From assembly GCA_018340375.1 (NCBI GenBank), contig JAFFJZ010000001.1:36448001-36512000 (forward strand): DNA of 64,000 nt, read 5' to 3'. This document shows positions 1 to 11,066 of the stretch, one piece after another (within the stretch, counting starts at the first letter, position 1; every line of letters starts with the position of its first letter). The notes beneath the pieces are model-generated. The model did not search any database. It had not been told where the DNA came from and was given only the letters and a program-made list of their open reading frames with translations. This DNA is from Gonatopus flavifemur. Its lineage: Eukaryota; Arthropoda; Insecta; Hymenoptera; Dryinidae. Both the position numbers and the translations under genes were made by a program.

Positions 1-397
1 ATCATGATCAAAAGTGTAATAAAATATTCAGAGATATAGTATATATTGTGATTGCTTGTTGCAATCATGAGTATCTCAACCACCCCTGGAAATACATAAT
101 ATTGCTAAGAATCCATGATTACAGATGTGTAATGAGTGAAAAAATTGATTGTGAATTAGTTTTCGGTTATATGCGAAAGTTATATTGACGAGAATTTCTA
201 TTTTAACAGCGTTCTTTTCTAATATTCCCACTATGTTCGTGGCATAATATTCTGAGAATATTTGAAACAGTCTCATTCAAACATTCTGAGAATGTGCGTA
301 GAATATATTTGTACGTAATAGGAATCTCCATAGAATATTCGAATATCCTCAACGTATATTCTCAGAACATTCTCAGAACGTGCGTATACCGCTTGGG
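1..397 (+). mobile_element. GAATATTC-word element, copy 1, cut by window start
   Basis: About 370 bp of this stretch (from about 25) is repeated in the same orientation at 19215-19593. The shared part includes the words AGAATATTCT and GAATATTC and the segment TTCGTGGCATAATATTCTGA. The right edge ends in GCTTGGGA, resembling the GGG ends of the CCC-type elements found elsewhere. The left end lies outside the window, so the duplication of target bases cannot be tested. No coding capacity is seen. Confidence 0.65.
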
Positions 398-421
398 AGT
401 TTTATGACAGTAGATTTGACA

Positions 422-699
422 CACAGAGAAAAAAGTAATTTGCTGTAATAGCGAAACCTAATTTTGTTGTGTCCTTTTTGCTAGAGTAGCAAACTATTTG
501 TTATCATAGCAATCTTGTTAGCTACAACAGCGATTTTCAGCTGTCGCAGCGAAAAATTTGGCTCCTCCCGCAAATTTTGGTATTATATACAGAATAGCGA
601 ACACATTTTGCTGAAAAAGTCAACATCCTTTGCCGCCACAGCTTCAAAGTCGCTATCATAGCTAACAAGATTGCTGTCGCAGCGAATTTGGTTCTCCGT
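422..699. mobile_element. CAC-type element, GCTGT-AGC family, copy 1
   Basis: Starts CACAGAGAAAAAAG and ends TTCTCCGT. The interior is made of imperfect repeats of a word like GCTGTNNNAGCGAAAAATTTG on both strands, which lets the element fold on itself. Two larger relatives lie at 28518-28972 and 60640-61319 and a 45-bp miniature at 3805-3849. The flanking dinucleotides do not match, so the ends have probably decayed. Confidence 0.6.
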
Positions 700-2184
700 T
701 CACGGTAAAAAACGAGTCCTAAATACAGATTTGGTTATGACTGAATCTAAGACGCAGTCTTAGCGTAGTCGATCCCGAAAGGGTGCAGTGAGCAGAAAAA
801 AAATTGCCAACTCAATGTGAAGAGCTAATATTCAGTCGGTTTTCAATGTGAACGCAACCATCAAACCAATCTTCCTACAGTGAATAAAATTACAGTCATA
901 ATCGGTACGGATCGTCAGACTAAATTCTAGATTGCATGTAAGCCCGCTGTATCGAATAGATGCATTGGATAAAATATTTGACTTGTTCCTTCTAGTACTT
1001 TAACGTTTACAATCGAAACAACTTGTTCATTTCCACTCATTCTTAATGAGCATTAAGATCTGTTCTTTCTATTGGATGAGATTTGATCACTATCAGAAAA
1101 ATCAGTGCGACTTCTTTTCCACATTGATTCAAAGTTTTTCAAAGTATCCGGATTGTGAAATATTTTATCAAATCTGTTTTCATATAAAATTTCATGATAT
1201 TCAAACTTCATTGATGAAAGAAGTGAGTGATAGAAAAGAACAGAAAATATTAAGCCTTTGTCAGTATTAATATTTGAAAGTAACTACTCCCAGTTGCGTT
1301 TGAAGGATCTGTAGTGTGTTCAATGATTTGGGCACGAATTGGTCAATACCGTTTCATCACATAGAGTTAATTTTTGATCATACCGTGAATTACGATCAAT
1401 AGGTGAATCCTGATGCACAGTAATATATTGCCACTCAGAATTCACACAAAACAGATTATAGCCGTGTAGTATGCTAGGTCAGCGTTTTCCTCGAATTGGA
1501 GTTGTTACTTCTGAATTAAGTTGATCATCGATGTTATTCGATAAACTAGTTACGCGCAATGTGATTGATATCATGAAGTGAGGAATGATTTCATCTTCTG
1601 TAATGGACTTGAAAACGATCTCATTTGATGTGAATCATGTTTGAATTACTATTGGAATAAAACTACAATGAATTTCATTAGAAATAGATTCAATTAAAAT
1701 GACTTAACAGTACCGGCTTTTTCTTTCTCTGTTCCTTCTGTTATTACTTGTAGTTTCGATCATTCGATCCCCCATTACTTTTTCCGTTCTAAAAACGTCA
1801 CCCCCCACCACCACCCTAGTTGAAAAGAATGTTCACCAAGCGTAAGAAAAATGTTGGTCAGAATTGGAGAAACGAAGTGAGGGTATCTGAAACTTTCTTT
1901 CTTGACACGCTTCAATACCTGCGCTTTGTACACGCTCTAGAAATTCAATTGGGATCACATTTTTGCACGAACGTTTTGTGTACGCTTCGTGTGCGTCGCG
2001 GATTCGATGAACCTTGATGCACACTTTGAAGTGCCAACTTTTTCAGCTTTCTAAATTTTTCTATATATCATGAAACCTAATAATGAATTAGATGAACTTG
2101 GAACCCTTTCCCTACATTAACAAAAATTTAAATAGTCACATCAACTGTTTGAAGACAACCATTCACATTCACTATCCACAACTG
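700..2184. other. no gene recognised
   Basis: Mostly unique AT-rich sequence. Short open frames occur at 1046-1270 and on both strands at about 1820-2024, but none shows a recognisable domain or splice structure. I see no repeat shared with the rest of the window. Confidence 0.4.
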
Positions 2185-3368
2185 CACGGAAAAAAGAAAA
2201 CAGCATTGGTTACTGTGAATCACAGAGATCTATTGGACCTCGAATTCATTCCGTACAGTACTGCGTTTCCCAGTACTGGTTACTGTCCAGCCAGCGTTGA
2301 CAAATTTCATTACAGTACTCATCACTGTGATCGCGCTAACCTTCATTATCCAAGCGTGTTTTCATTTGTTTTTCAACCGATTGCTGTCCCCATACAGGAA
2401 ACCCCGATAATGTGAACAACCAATAATCGGCCCATGTATGGCTACCATTGAATGGCCAACAATGGATTCACATCATTGGCCCAAGTGTGGTCCACCACTG
2501 GCTGATAAGAAAGGCCAGCAATGGAAACAGCCGATAATCAGCCGATGTACGGCTATGGTAAACGGCCAACAATTGATTCCCCATTACTGGCTGAAATATG
2601 GTCTATTACTGAGTGAAATGGATTTCAAAGTTAAATGTAATGTATTCGTGTTCACTCGTGAAAAAAATTTGTTTTGGCCTTATTTCTATCATGCTGAATA
2701 GATATTTCACATCCATCAATACGTTTTACATGATTCAAATGAATTCTTATTCATATAGATAATCAATTACTTTCTCGTGTAAATAAAAAAAAATTTGAAG
2801 GAATAAGCAACTGAATTTAACTAATTTATCGAGAGTGCTTTTGCCTCGTATAATTTTACATTTGAGATTGTGGAAATATCGGGCATGCAAATCTATTTAG
2901 AAGGAAAAAAACATCCATTCCTGATCTTGTGGAAACTGGAATGACAAATTTCCCTAAAACAAAAACAAAAAAGTGTTCTGGGTCACACTTGACCACTCAT
3001 TTGAACTAATACTGAACCGATTATTCTGGAACGCAGTCATATCACCATTGGATATCATTATTATTATGCCCCAGTAATCTGCCATTGATGGCTGACATTC
3101 GAACATTATCCCGAAATTTCTGGCGATAAATCGGGATTATTTAGCCCCATTACTGGGCCAATCAATAATTTCATACATGGCCCATTATTTATTGCCATTA
3201 CTGGACCCACGTTATCATCCAGCAATGAACCATTGATGAGCCATCAATGGGCGCCATTAACGGGCAAAGAACACCGTTTGTGGTCCAGTAACGTGCCATT
3301 ATTGGGCCAATTGATGAACCCTGTATGGGTCATTCACAGTAACCAGTGCTGTTTCCTTTTTTCCGGGT
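2185..3368. mobile_element. CAC-type element, interrupted relative of 12339-12578
   Basis: Begins CACGGAAAAAAGAAAACAGC and ends with its near mirror TTTCCTTTTTTCCGGGTG. Its first ~205 bp and last ~40 bp align with the compact 240-bp element at 12339-12578, including the words TTGGTTACTGT and CCAGTACTG. The middle is a separate insertion at 2389-3329. Left flank TG, right flank TA. The open frame at 2092-2415 runs through it and is considered accidental. Confidence 0.75.
2389..3329. mobile_element. CCC-type element nested in a CAC-type element
   Basis: Ends are CCCATACAGG and CCTGTATGGG. Flanking bases are TC on both sides. Removing the element and one TC gives GCTGTCATTCACAG, matching the uninterrupted GTTGTCATCCACAG of the relative at 12339-12578. 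The arms are imperfect arrays of words around TGGCC / GGGCCA (for example ATTGGCCC, CATTACTGGGCCAA) in both orientations. No protein is encoded. Confidence 0.75.
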
Positions 3369-3431
3369 GTATAAACAGCTATGGTAACTTGTTTATAGCA
3401 ATTAAAACTATTTACATTTTTGCATTAACTA

Positions 3432-3623
3432 CACAGTAAAAAGTCCGATTGGATGCAGTTGCATCTTACTTGAAAATGTGACTGAAATTCAGTCTTTTCC
3501 ATTGTGTCGGCATTTGTTTTCGGCGCTGACTTTCATTAAAACAGGGCTAGCCTTGCAAAACCATAGTTGCATCTTAAAATCAGCTAATTTTCAAGATGGA
3601 AGTCAGTTTTACTTTTTACCGTG
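3432..3623 (+). mobile_element. CAC-type element, CAGTCTTTTCCA family, copy 1
   Basis: Ends CACAGTAAAAAGTCC and TTTTTACCGTG, flanked by TA on both sides. Interior markers are ACTGAAATTCAGTC and GTCGGCATTTGTTTTCGG. Three relatives are present: 7302-7475 in the same orientation, 25095-25278 and 60958-61140 inverted. Length is about 190 bp in each. Confidence 0.75.
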
Positions 3624-3685
3624 TATGAAAAGGGTTGGACAAATTACAATTGAATAGTTGTCCTCTCACATAGTTGCCATGAGTA

Positions 3686-3804
3686 TAAATTTCTCTGAGT
3701 GTAGCATGGATGTACCATGGGACCCACGCCAGCCCAGCATGGACTCCATCCTGCCAATATGGGCCCAAGACTGGGCCAGAGTGGACCAGAGTTCATAAAC
3801 GCTG
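3686..3804. repeat. GGGCCCA-word repeat, copy 1
   Basis: A GC-rich island in AT-rich DNA built of words such as GGGCCCAAGACTGGGCC and CCAGCCCAGCATGG, ending GAGTTCATAAACGCTG. The same vocabulary, including TTCATACACGCTGAGG, recurs at 54477-54990 and in the arms of 59256-60235. Element ends are not clear. Confidence 0.5.
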
Positions 3805-3849
3805 CACGGAAAAAAATGTTTAGCTGTATCAGCCAAATTTTTCTTCGTG
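3805..3849. mobile_element. 45-bp miniature CAC-type hairpin
   Basis: CACGGAAAAAAATGTTTAGC is mirrored by CCAAATTTTTCTTCGTG around a tiny loop. The core GCTGTATCAGCC is the signature word of the GCTGT-AGC family (422-699, 28518-28972, 60640-61319), so this looks like the shortest derivative of that family. Confidence 0.55.
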
Positions 3850-3957
3850 GGGGGTTCCGATGTTGAACTTTTCTTCAACATATTCTTGAACAACTGTGAA
3901 AAAGTTGAAGAGTATGGGGAAGCAGTTCTTAAAGACTTCTTGTGTATCCTTATACCA

Positions 3958-5428
3958 CACGGAAAAAAATAAATAGTTGCAGCAACTACTTAAATAGTCG
4001 ATTTTCGACCCCCGAGTCGAAATTTTGCCCCTACTTATCAGATAGTAAAGTAGGAGCAGTTTCAATGAGATATTTTCTCCTACTTTGCCCCTACTAGTGG
4101 TAGATATTTCCTATTTCATCACTTGTAGGAGCAAAGTAGGTGCAAGATTTATCCTCTACTTTGAGCCTACCACTCCTACACGGAGAATAATGCCGCCCGA
4201 AAAGATGACTTTTTGTTATTTTTTTAGTAAACCAGAAACAGAGGTTTGTAAAATGGATTTTTATATGAAAATACGGAAGCTTACGAATACTGTAGAAAAC
4301 GTAATGGTTAGGATTCAGATTTTAAACCCGTAATTTTTCTACAGTATTCGTAAGCTTCCGTATTTTCATATAAAAATCCATTTTACAAACCTCTGTTTCT
4401 GGTTTACTAAAAAAATTTTCAAAAAGTCATATTTTCCAGCGGCATTGTTTCCGTGTATTCAGTCGATTGCAATCTCTGAAGAAACGATTAGTTCATAGTG
4501 GAAATAGATATTTTTGTATATGAGAGAAGGCTTATTCAAATTAATTCAACGATAATATATTGATAATCATTTTCTCCGTCATATTCAAATATGTACATCT
4601 ACACCATGAATTTATTTCATATTAAATATAAAAAAGTTTTCTTACCACTTGTATTTATATGCATTTTGATAATCAAGCTTACGTGACAGTGCCAGTCAAT
4701 AAAAAAGAACTTGAGTAATTTGATAAGTTTGTTTTTAATTTCCTCTTATAATTCAAGTCGGGTATTCTATTCTTTATACACCTACATAAAACATTCAGTT
4801 GAAAACAATTCTGATGGATATTCATTTGGGTAAAGACAAATTTGATTTGATTCTAAAAAACCCAATGTTTTTTGATTCTATAAAATAAATATTTATTTTA
4901 ATGAAATGAATGTTTAATTTGAATCAAGTAGTAATTATTAGATTCGTATGTGAATAAGAATCTATTCGTTTGATGGATATAATTTTGATTTAATTGAGAA
5001 AATGCGCTTTATGTGATATTATTATTATTCGAAAAATCCAACATGTAGGAGCATTAGGTTCTATGTAGGAGCAGTAGATTGTGGAGTAGAAAAATAGAAT
5101 CAAAAAATATTCGAAGCGGAGAAGTAGGACCAAGTAGTTTCTATAGCGTGACAATAGGGGCAATTTTACTGATTGGATCGACAAAGCAGGGGCAAAATTT
5201 CGACTCGGGCCATCTACTCAAACAGTTGTCAGGACAAGTAGCACGTTAGCTGTCTCAACTAACTCGATAATTGCACTAACTTACGTAAATACCTGAAGTA
5301 TTTTGAGGTAGTTGAAGCAGCCAACGTGTTATTTGTCCTGACTACGAAGTAGCTGCAGCAACTACTTAAGTAGGTGATCGAAACTCGACTATTTAACTAG
5401 TTGCTGCAACTATTTCTTTTTTTCCGTG
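3958..5428. mobile_element. CAC-type foldback, GTTGCAGCAACTA family
   Basis: Ends CACGGAAAAAAATAAATAG and CTATTTCTTTTTTTCCGTG, flanked by CA on both sides. Arms contain GTTGCAGCAACTACTTAA and GGGGCAAAATTTCGACTCG in opposite orientation. The interior repeats GTAGGAGCAAAGTAGG-like words. A second foldback is nested at 4179-4455. Short open frames in it show no recognisable domain. Confidence 0.75.
4179..4455. mobile_element. CAC-type near-perfect palindrome, nested
   Basis: Arms of roughly 120 bp are almost exact mirror copies (for example GTAAACCAGAAACAGAGG on the left and its complement on the right) around a short centre. Ends CACGGAGAATAATGCC and GGCATTGTTTCCGTG, with TA on both flanks. 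It sits inside the larger foldback 3958-5428. Confidence 0.85.
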
Positions 5429-5899
5429 CATCATGAGCGAAAAAGTATTTTGCGGGAGGAGGCTCGATTGTAACGAAATTTTCATGTTTCCTCGAATTTT
5501 AATCAACAATTGGTAATTTAAATAACAAATTTTTATAACTTCATAAAGTTCTCATTCAAAGTCGTGTACCAATGCAATCTCAAATGGACTTTCCTCAAAA
5601 GGACGCGCATTTCTATTTAGAAGATATTGCATATCATCGGGATAATTTGATTTCAACAATGATCTAGAAAGAAAACTGAATTCAAAACGGCGAAAGTTGA
5701 ACATGTGCTTACGCAATGATGTGTTCCCGGCTAGCTCATAATAGTATGAGGAAATATCCTGAGACTGTTATTACAAATACGATGTACATTCGAACGCTTC
5801 GTGTAACAGGTACAGCAAATAAAATAGCAGTTCTGACATGTGTTCACCTTTTATTGGTGCAAACCGTCTAAAAGCCGGCCGGCTAGCTAAAAGTGGGAG
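5429..5899. other. no gene recognised
   Basis: Unique AT-rich sequence between a foldback element and a tRNA-like fragment. No repeat or coding signal seen. Confidence 0.35.
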
Positions 5900-5990
5900 T
5901 ATCACCCATTTATGTACGATACTTATTCGCGCAGGCAAATGTTTGAATCCCCTCTTGATATACATTCGACCATTGAGCTACAAACCGGAT
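5900..5990 (-). repeat. tRNA-derived (SINE-like) fragment
   Basis: On the minus strand, TAGCTCAATGGTCGAATG (5963-5980) fits a Pol III A box, and GGATTCAAAC (5941-5950) resembles a B box about 20 bases further on. The flanks do not pair as an acceptor stem, so a working tRNA is unlikely. It may be the head of a SINE; no clear tail or target duplication was found. Confidence 0.4.
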
Positions 5991-6137
5991 GAAACTTCTC
6001 CTTACAACATCACAGACTTAATATAAGCATTCGTGTATAAATTTCTTTTTCTATCGACGTATAATAATAGTGTGAAGTATACCATAATTCAAGAAGAAAA
6101 ACTTGCAGCAAATCAAAGTATTATTCATGGGATGGTG

Positions 6138-6923
6138 ACCCGGGTCGAGAAATTTGGACGGTTTTGGTCCTTTTATTCCATTTTTAACCTGATTTTGTCC
6201 TGATTGTCCAATAATGCGAACAAAAACAGTACTTTTTCATCATTTTAGTCTGAATTTCTCCTCAATCAGTTTCATTCACGGAGAAAAATGCAGCTCGAAA
6301 GGATAGTAATCTTTAATAGAAAATTGGAGAATATTTCTTGAAATCTAAGAATTTTCCTTAAGTTCGTAATGAACATAAAACGGTTCAGATTTCTCTTGAA
6401 TATTGCTCGAGAAACAATGAAAAATTATCAATACTTAACAAATCATAAGACAAATATGAAGTTTCCAAAAGTCGCGCATGAAATTTTACAAAGTGAATAA
6501 CAAAATTTTGGAATCTTATTTTCAAATTACAGAATTTTGTTATTCACTTTGTAAAAGTTCATGCGCGACTTTTGAAAACTTCATATTTGTTTTTATGATT
6601 TGTGAGGTATTGATAATTTTTCATTGTTTTTTGAGCAATATTCAAGAGAAATCTGAACCGTTTTATGTTCATTACGAACTTAAGAAAAATTCTTAGATTT
6701 CAAGAAATATTCTCAGATTTTAAGAAATATTCTCCAATTTTCTATTAAAGATTACTATCCTTTCGAGCTGCATTTTTCTCCGTTAATGAAACTGATTGAG
6801 GAGAAATTCAGACTAAAATTATGAAAAAGTACTGTTTTTGTTCGCATTATTGGACAATCAGGACAAAATCAGGTTAAAAATGGAATAAGAGGACAAAAAC
6901 TGTTCAAATTTTTCGACCCGGGG
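6138..6923. mobile_element. GGACAAAATCAG-family foldback, copy 1, with a palindrome at its centre
   Basis: Outer arms start CCCGGGTCGAGAAATTTGG and end AAATTTTTCGACCCGGGG. Inside are matching arm words such as TTGTCCTGATTGTCCAATAA and CTGAATTTCTCCTCAATCAG. The centre is occupied by the CAC-type palindrome 6277-6784. Relatives are at 32016-32247 (no central palindrome) and 56041-57462 (split by other insertions). Confidence 0.75.
6277..6784. mobile_element. CAC-type ~508-bp palindrome at the centre of another foldback
   Basis: Begins CACGGAGAAAAATGCAGC and ends GCTGCATTTTTCTCCGTT. The arms (about 245 bp each) match nearly base for base, including TCGCGCATGAAATTTTACAA. Related copies are at 46241-46640 (both arms) and 31458-31640 (left arm only). 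The open frame at 6478-6696 lies in one arm and is a by-product. Confidence 0.8.
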
Positions 6924-7301
6924 AAGTTACACATTCAAGTGCTACGGTCTGCATCTTTACTCATCGACATACAGGACTATTGTTCAGAGAATTATTTCTA
7001 AGATCTTATCAAGACATTCAGGCCTCACTGTCCTTTCTTCTCAAGAAGAGTGAGCCTGAATTACTGATTTTGTTATTAAAATTAATAAATTACTGGTTTT
7101 CATTCAATCATAAGATTCTTAGAGAGGAATATTTATTTCATTCTTTATTTTCACAATGTAGATTCCTTCACAGATGTTTTCACAATCTGGTCACAGTATA
7201 ACCGTATAAACCGAAATACTGTTGCCAGAAAATGAATCAGAGTATTGCTTTCTATGTTTTTAAGTTTATTTTAGACGTATTTTGCCCAAAATATCGCTGT
7301 A

Positions 7302-7475
7302 CAAAGTGTGGGTCGAATTGCCTGCGTCTTAATTTGAAAATTGATTGAAATTCAGACTCCTTCACTGTGTCTGCGATTGTTTTTGGTGCTTACTTTACAT
7401 TCAAAACAAGCTTTCTTTGGCTGCGTCTTGAATTCAATCATCATACAATCAGAATTGAAAATTTTCCTTTTACAC
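7302..7475 (+). mobile_element. CAGTCTTTTCCA family, copy 2, degenerate ends
   Basis: Aligns with 3432-3623 in the same orientation through TTGAAATTCAGACTCCTTCA and GATTGTTTTTGGTGCTTACT. The ends have drifted (CAAAGTG left, TTTTACAC right), with TA before the left end. Confidence 0.6.
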
Positions 7476-8658
7476 TATTTTTTTCCACGATTGGAGTGGA
7501 TTTTTTGTGAATACTTTCGAAGTTTTTATTCAAATGATGAGTAATTAACCTAAAACTCACAGCCATTTTCATGATTTTGTTGTTTAAAATAATGAGCTGC
7601 AGAACTTATTTCTCCCCTGTGGCACATTGGTAGAAATTTAATCCGTTTATCAATCATGTACAAATCAAGGCAAATTGAAAAACATCTGATTTCAGCGTTT
7701 TTACTGATGTAGAGGTGTTTCAGGGATATGAAGAATCACACACTTCATTTGCAGCTCTTTTCAATTCCATTCATTATAATTTTTCACTCTTCCAATTTAA
7801 TGATCAATTTCCACAGTGCATCACAAGCATTCACTATTAATTTTACTACCGAGAACTTTCTTCGCTTCTTTTCAGTGAATGCCTCACTCGACGAAGCTTC
7901 CTGAAAATTAATGGAACGCAAAACCAAGAAGATTTTACATTTTTATCATCATATCGAACAATACTCACATGAGATGATTGTGAAAAATTCTGATCACTCC
8001 GGTCTTGACATATAATTTTATTTCTTTTTTCTCTCCCTGTTACTGAACCTGAACGAGAAAGGGCACGCAAAATCACCCACTATATCAACAGATATATGCC
8101 TCTACGCAATGTAACTGCATGTAAAAAGATACCCGTGAGGATAATCGTGACAACCTACCCCAACTTAATTATACGTTGTCAGATGCGTATCAATGTCGTT
8201 CGGTGGCATTTAATGTGAATTTGGGTTGTAATCGATGAGTTTCACATGGTAATTTCAGAATACAAATTTTTCATGAGTTGAATTGAATTTTGAGAAAGAT
8301 ATTTTAGTATTTTTGAACGTATAGTATAATTATATTATTGTTAAGGAAAATGCAATTTGAATTTTATTAAAATATTGTGTAAAATTGATTCAAATTGAAA
8401 ATCAACTGAGCTACGTTTTATATACCAAAAGTAATGGGATTGGGTGAAGTAAAGGAGTGAGAATATATACTGTCCCGAAGGGTCAATGTCCTGGATGAAC
8501 ATGTCCCGAGCGTTCATTATCCTGACGATTTTCACTTGGACAAAGGTTCATGATTTTCCTTTTGGATCCTTCAAGAACAACCAATGCAAAGTTTGCGGAA
8601 TAATGAAAGTTTGGGATCTATTCATTGACCCTGAACACACTGAGGCTCTTCATGACAA
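7476..8658. other. no gene recognised
   Basis: Unique AT-rich DNA. An open frame on the minus strand at 7846-8076 has no recognisable motif. No inverted repeat of note. Confidence 0.35.
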
Positions 8659-9067
8659 CCCGGGAAAGAATAATTCATATATGGTCGTATATTAGCGTAT
8701 ATGAATCATATATGAACATATATGAAATACATATGAACATATATAAACATATATGAGATCATATATGAGCATATATGGATTTTGGCCATATATGATCATG
8801 TATGAATGAGACTGTATATGGCCATATGCGATCATATTCAATCATACATTATCATATACATCCATATATGGACAACAAAATGTCACAATTTTACATGGAA
8901 TGTGATGAAAAACCAAAGGAGAGAGAAGTGAGATCAATGCTGATAGATTCCCCACTTTCATATATGACCATATATGAACATATATGGCCAAAATCCATAT
9001 ATGCTCATATATGAATGCATATATGAATCCATATGTGGGTCCGTATATGGAATTTTTTTTTCCCGGG
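8659..9067. mobile_element. CCC-type element with CATATATG-word arms
   Basis: Ends CCCGGGAAAGAATAATTC and AATTTTTTTTTCCCGGG, flanked by AA on both sides. Each arm is an irregular array of the palindromic word CATATATG, with a ~75-bp non-repetitive centre (about 8877-8957). Another element with the same word but different ends lies at 61942-62397. Confidence 0.7.
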
Positions 9068-9208
9068 AAGAAAAATATAGATAATGCTATATTTAAACAT
9101 GTAACTGTAAAACATGTATTATGTAAATATAAATTCGCCTCTACATTCATAATGCAGGGAGACCTTGTATCTATATACAGCGTTGCAAGAAACGATCAAG
9201 AGAAGGGC

Positions 9209-9360
9209 GATCTAAAAAGAATCTATTGTGTTCCATACAATTTTTATCGAATTTCAATCAAAATTGTACAAAAATCAATAAAAACCTGGAAAATTTGTTA
9301 TAAATTCGATTGAAATTCGATGAAAAATTGTATACAAAAAGAATCGATTCTTTTCAGATC
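9209..9360. mobile_element. small foldback element
   Basis: Arms GATCTAAAAAGAATC and GAATCGATTCTTTTCAGATC enclose further matching segments (ATACAATTTTTATCGAATTT against ATTCGATGAAAAATTGTAT). About 150 bp with no coding content. No clear target duplication. Confidence 0.55.
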
Positions 9361-9699
9361 ATCCATCTCTAAAACGATCTCCTCGCCGATACTGCGCATT
9401 TGGCCAGTATTGTCTGAATATCGATATCGATATCGAAACCAGAAGTCTGAAACTCTAGTTCAATCAGTATCATAGCAATGAAATACCAAAAATACCAACT
9501 GCTCGTGATTGAACAAACTGCATGATATTTTGAATATTGTTACCATTCAGTTGACTTGACCTCATAGAGAGTTTCACCGTATCTAACTCCGTTTGAAGTA
9601 GACATTATTCTGCATTTTTTTGAATGGGAAGACGAATGAATATTCTATCTTCTTTGATTACTTGACAGTCATTGATTGTTCCCTAAATCGGGCCTCGCG

Positions 9700-10581
9700 T
9701 TTAGGGAGGGGGGGGGGACCATATTAGAAGGCTCATTTTCACTGATTTCTTAGGATTTTCTTTGGGTGGGAAGAATTAATTAGAATTCAATCAAATTTGG
9801 ACATCATTTTATTCATGTTTTGAACAAATTTTGTGAATTTTTTTTAATGATTTGGGTCAAAAATAATGGAGTTACACCCTGTTGTTCGCTAAAGATCGTA
9901 ACTGATGTTCTCCGACTGCGGGATATGCAGCGATTATAATTTCGAAATCAAGAGGGTCTTTATTTCACATTAATAACGTACACCCTAAGAATATGAAAAT
10001 TGAAAATTTTACGGGCGTTGGAAACATTTTTTTCGACTTCCACCACTTTTTTTTACTACTTATGCAACAAAAAACACCCTAAAAATTATGATATCATCTC
10101 AAAAAATGGTTCATATTCTTCGTAATCTCATCAAGGGTGATACTACCAAATCCCATAGTGATCAGTCCATTACTTTTTGAGTGAAAACTCCCGCAAATGT
10201 GAAAAAAGTCATTTTGAGAAAAATGCGTTGGAAAAAAATTTCTTGAAGACTAGAAAATTAAGGAAGTGAACAAGAATGTGAAGTGCTCACCGAACAATCA
10301 GCTATTCCAGCACCATGCATCAACTCTTCTTCCACTACGTATGCTTCATTTTGCGCTCGCAGTAGTGTTTTTCGAGCTCTTCGACCTTCCTTCGACTCCA
10401 TTGACTCCAGTGTGTTTTGAAGCCGAAATCAAAGTGCGTTCGGTTCTATGCTCATAAAATCTAAACGAATCGGAATTTCGCTTTGAAATTTTGACATCAT
10501 ATTCTTGGATAATTGAGCTAACGATTCATTCAATGAAAAAAATCGATTTTTTGAGCCTCTCAATGTGGTTCTTCCCCTTAA
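9700..10581. mobile_element. TTAA-type (piggyBac-like) non-autonomous element, decayed left end
   Basis: The right end reads TCTTCCCCTTAA and the left end TTTAGGGAGG. The sub-terminal parts are related as inverted repeats (ACCATATTAGAAGGCTCA left, and ACCACATTGAGAGGCTCA when the right end is reverse complemented). The left TTAA has mutated to TTTA, and a run of ten G follows at 9708-9717. A similar single end, TTTAAGGGGAAG, occurs at about 33861. No transposase is present. Confidence 0.45.
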
Positions 10582-10590
10582 AGGCCCAAG

Positions 10591-10681
10591 TAGATGAGCT
10601 TTCTAAATTATATTCAACTTATACATAATTCAATACAGGTTATATATAAATTATATATAATTTTGAAAATTTTTACATATC
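10591..10681 (+). repeat. AT-rich relic repeat, uninterrupted copy
   Basis: The segment with TACATAATTCAATACAG followed by TATATAAATTATATATAATT recurs on both sides of the mariner (26005-26094 and 28127-28165), where the mariner splits it. A related run lies in the outer hAT-like element near 62650-62688 and 63724-63779. Confidence 0.5.
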
Positions 10682-10912
10682 TTATTCGGAAATATTACGT
10701 TTCTCCTTGCTTGTCTGATTGAACTTCATCCATACTTGGAGGCTCCGCGAGAATCGAGTCTCGTGTGGTCTAAGACCGGCTCTGCCAGGCGGAAAAATTC
10801 AATAGAATTGTAATGAAATTTCCTGCAGGGTTTGATTTCATCCAAATTTCATGAAATTTCCACAAAGCTTTCACTGAATCTTGTTGGGTCGAATGAATTT
10901 CATACAAATTGA

Positions 10913-11066
10913 ATACACTGACAAACAGGATTAGTGAACTGAACGAAAACGTAGTTGACCCAACTACGCCAGGAGGTCAAATACGTTCAACCGACTCTGG
11001 AGGTTGCATTGAATCATTCCTCAGGTTGGCCGACTCTGTTGAGTCAACTACGTGATAGGTTGGGAC
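10913..11066. repeat. GTAGTTGAC-word inverted repeat
   Basis: Words GTAGTTGACCCAACTACG and GAGTCAACTACGTG, and CAACCGACTCTGGAGGTTG against GGTTGGCCGACTC, give a self-folding stretch. The left side reads TACACTGACAAACAGG, like a CAC-type end after TA, but no matching right end was found. Confidence 0.35.

Noticed and set aside
2092..2415. 107-codon open frame
   Set aside because: It starts outside the CAC-type element, runs through it and ends just past the nested insertion boundary. A by-product of the repeats.
8659..9067. CATATATG array as a satellite or CRISPR-like array
   Set aside because: Repeats are irregular, on both strands, without fixed spacers, and bounded by TIRs with matching AA flanks.
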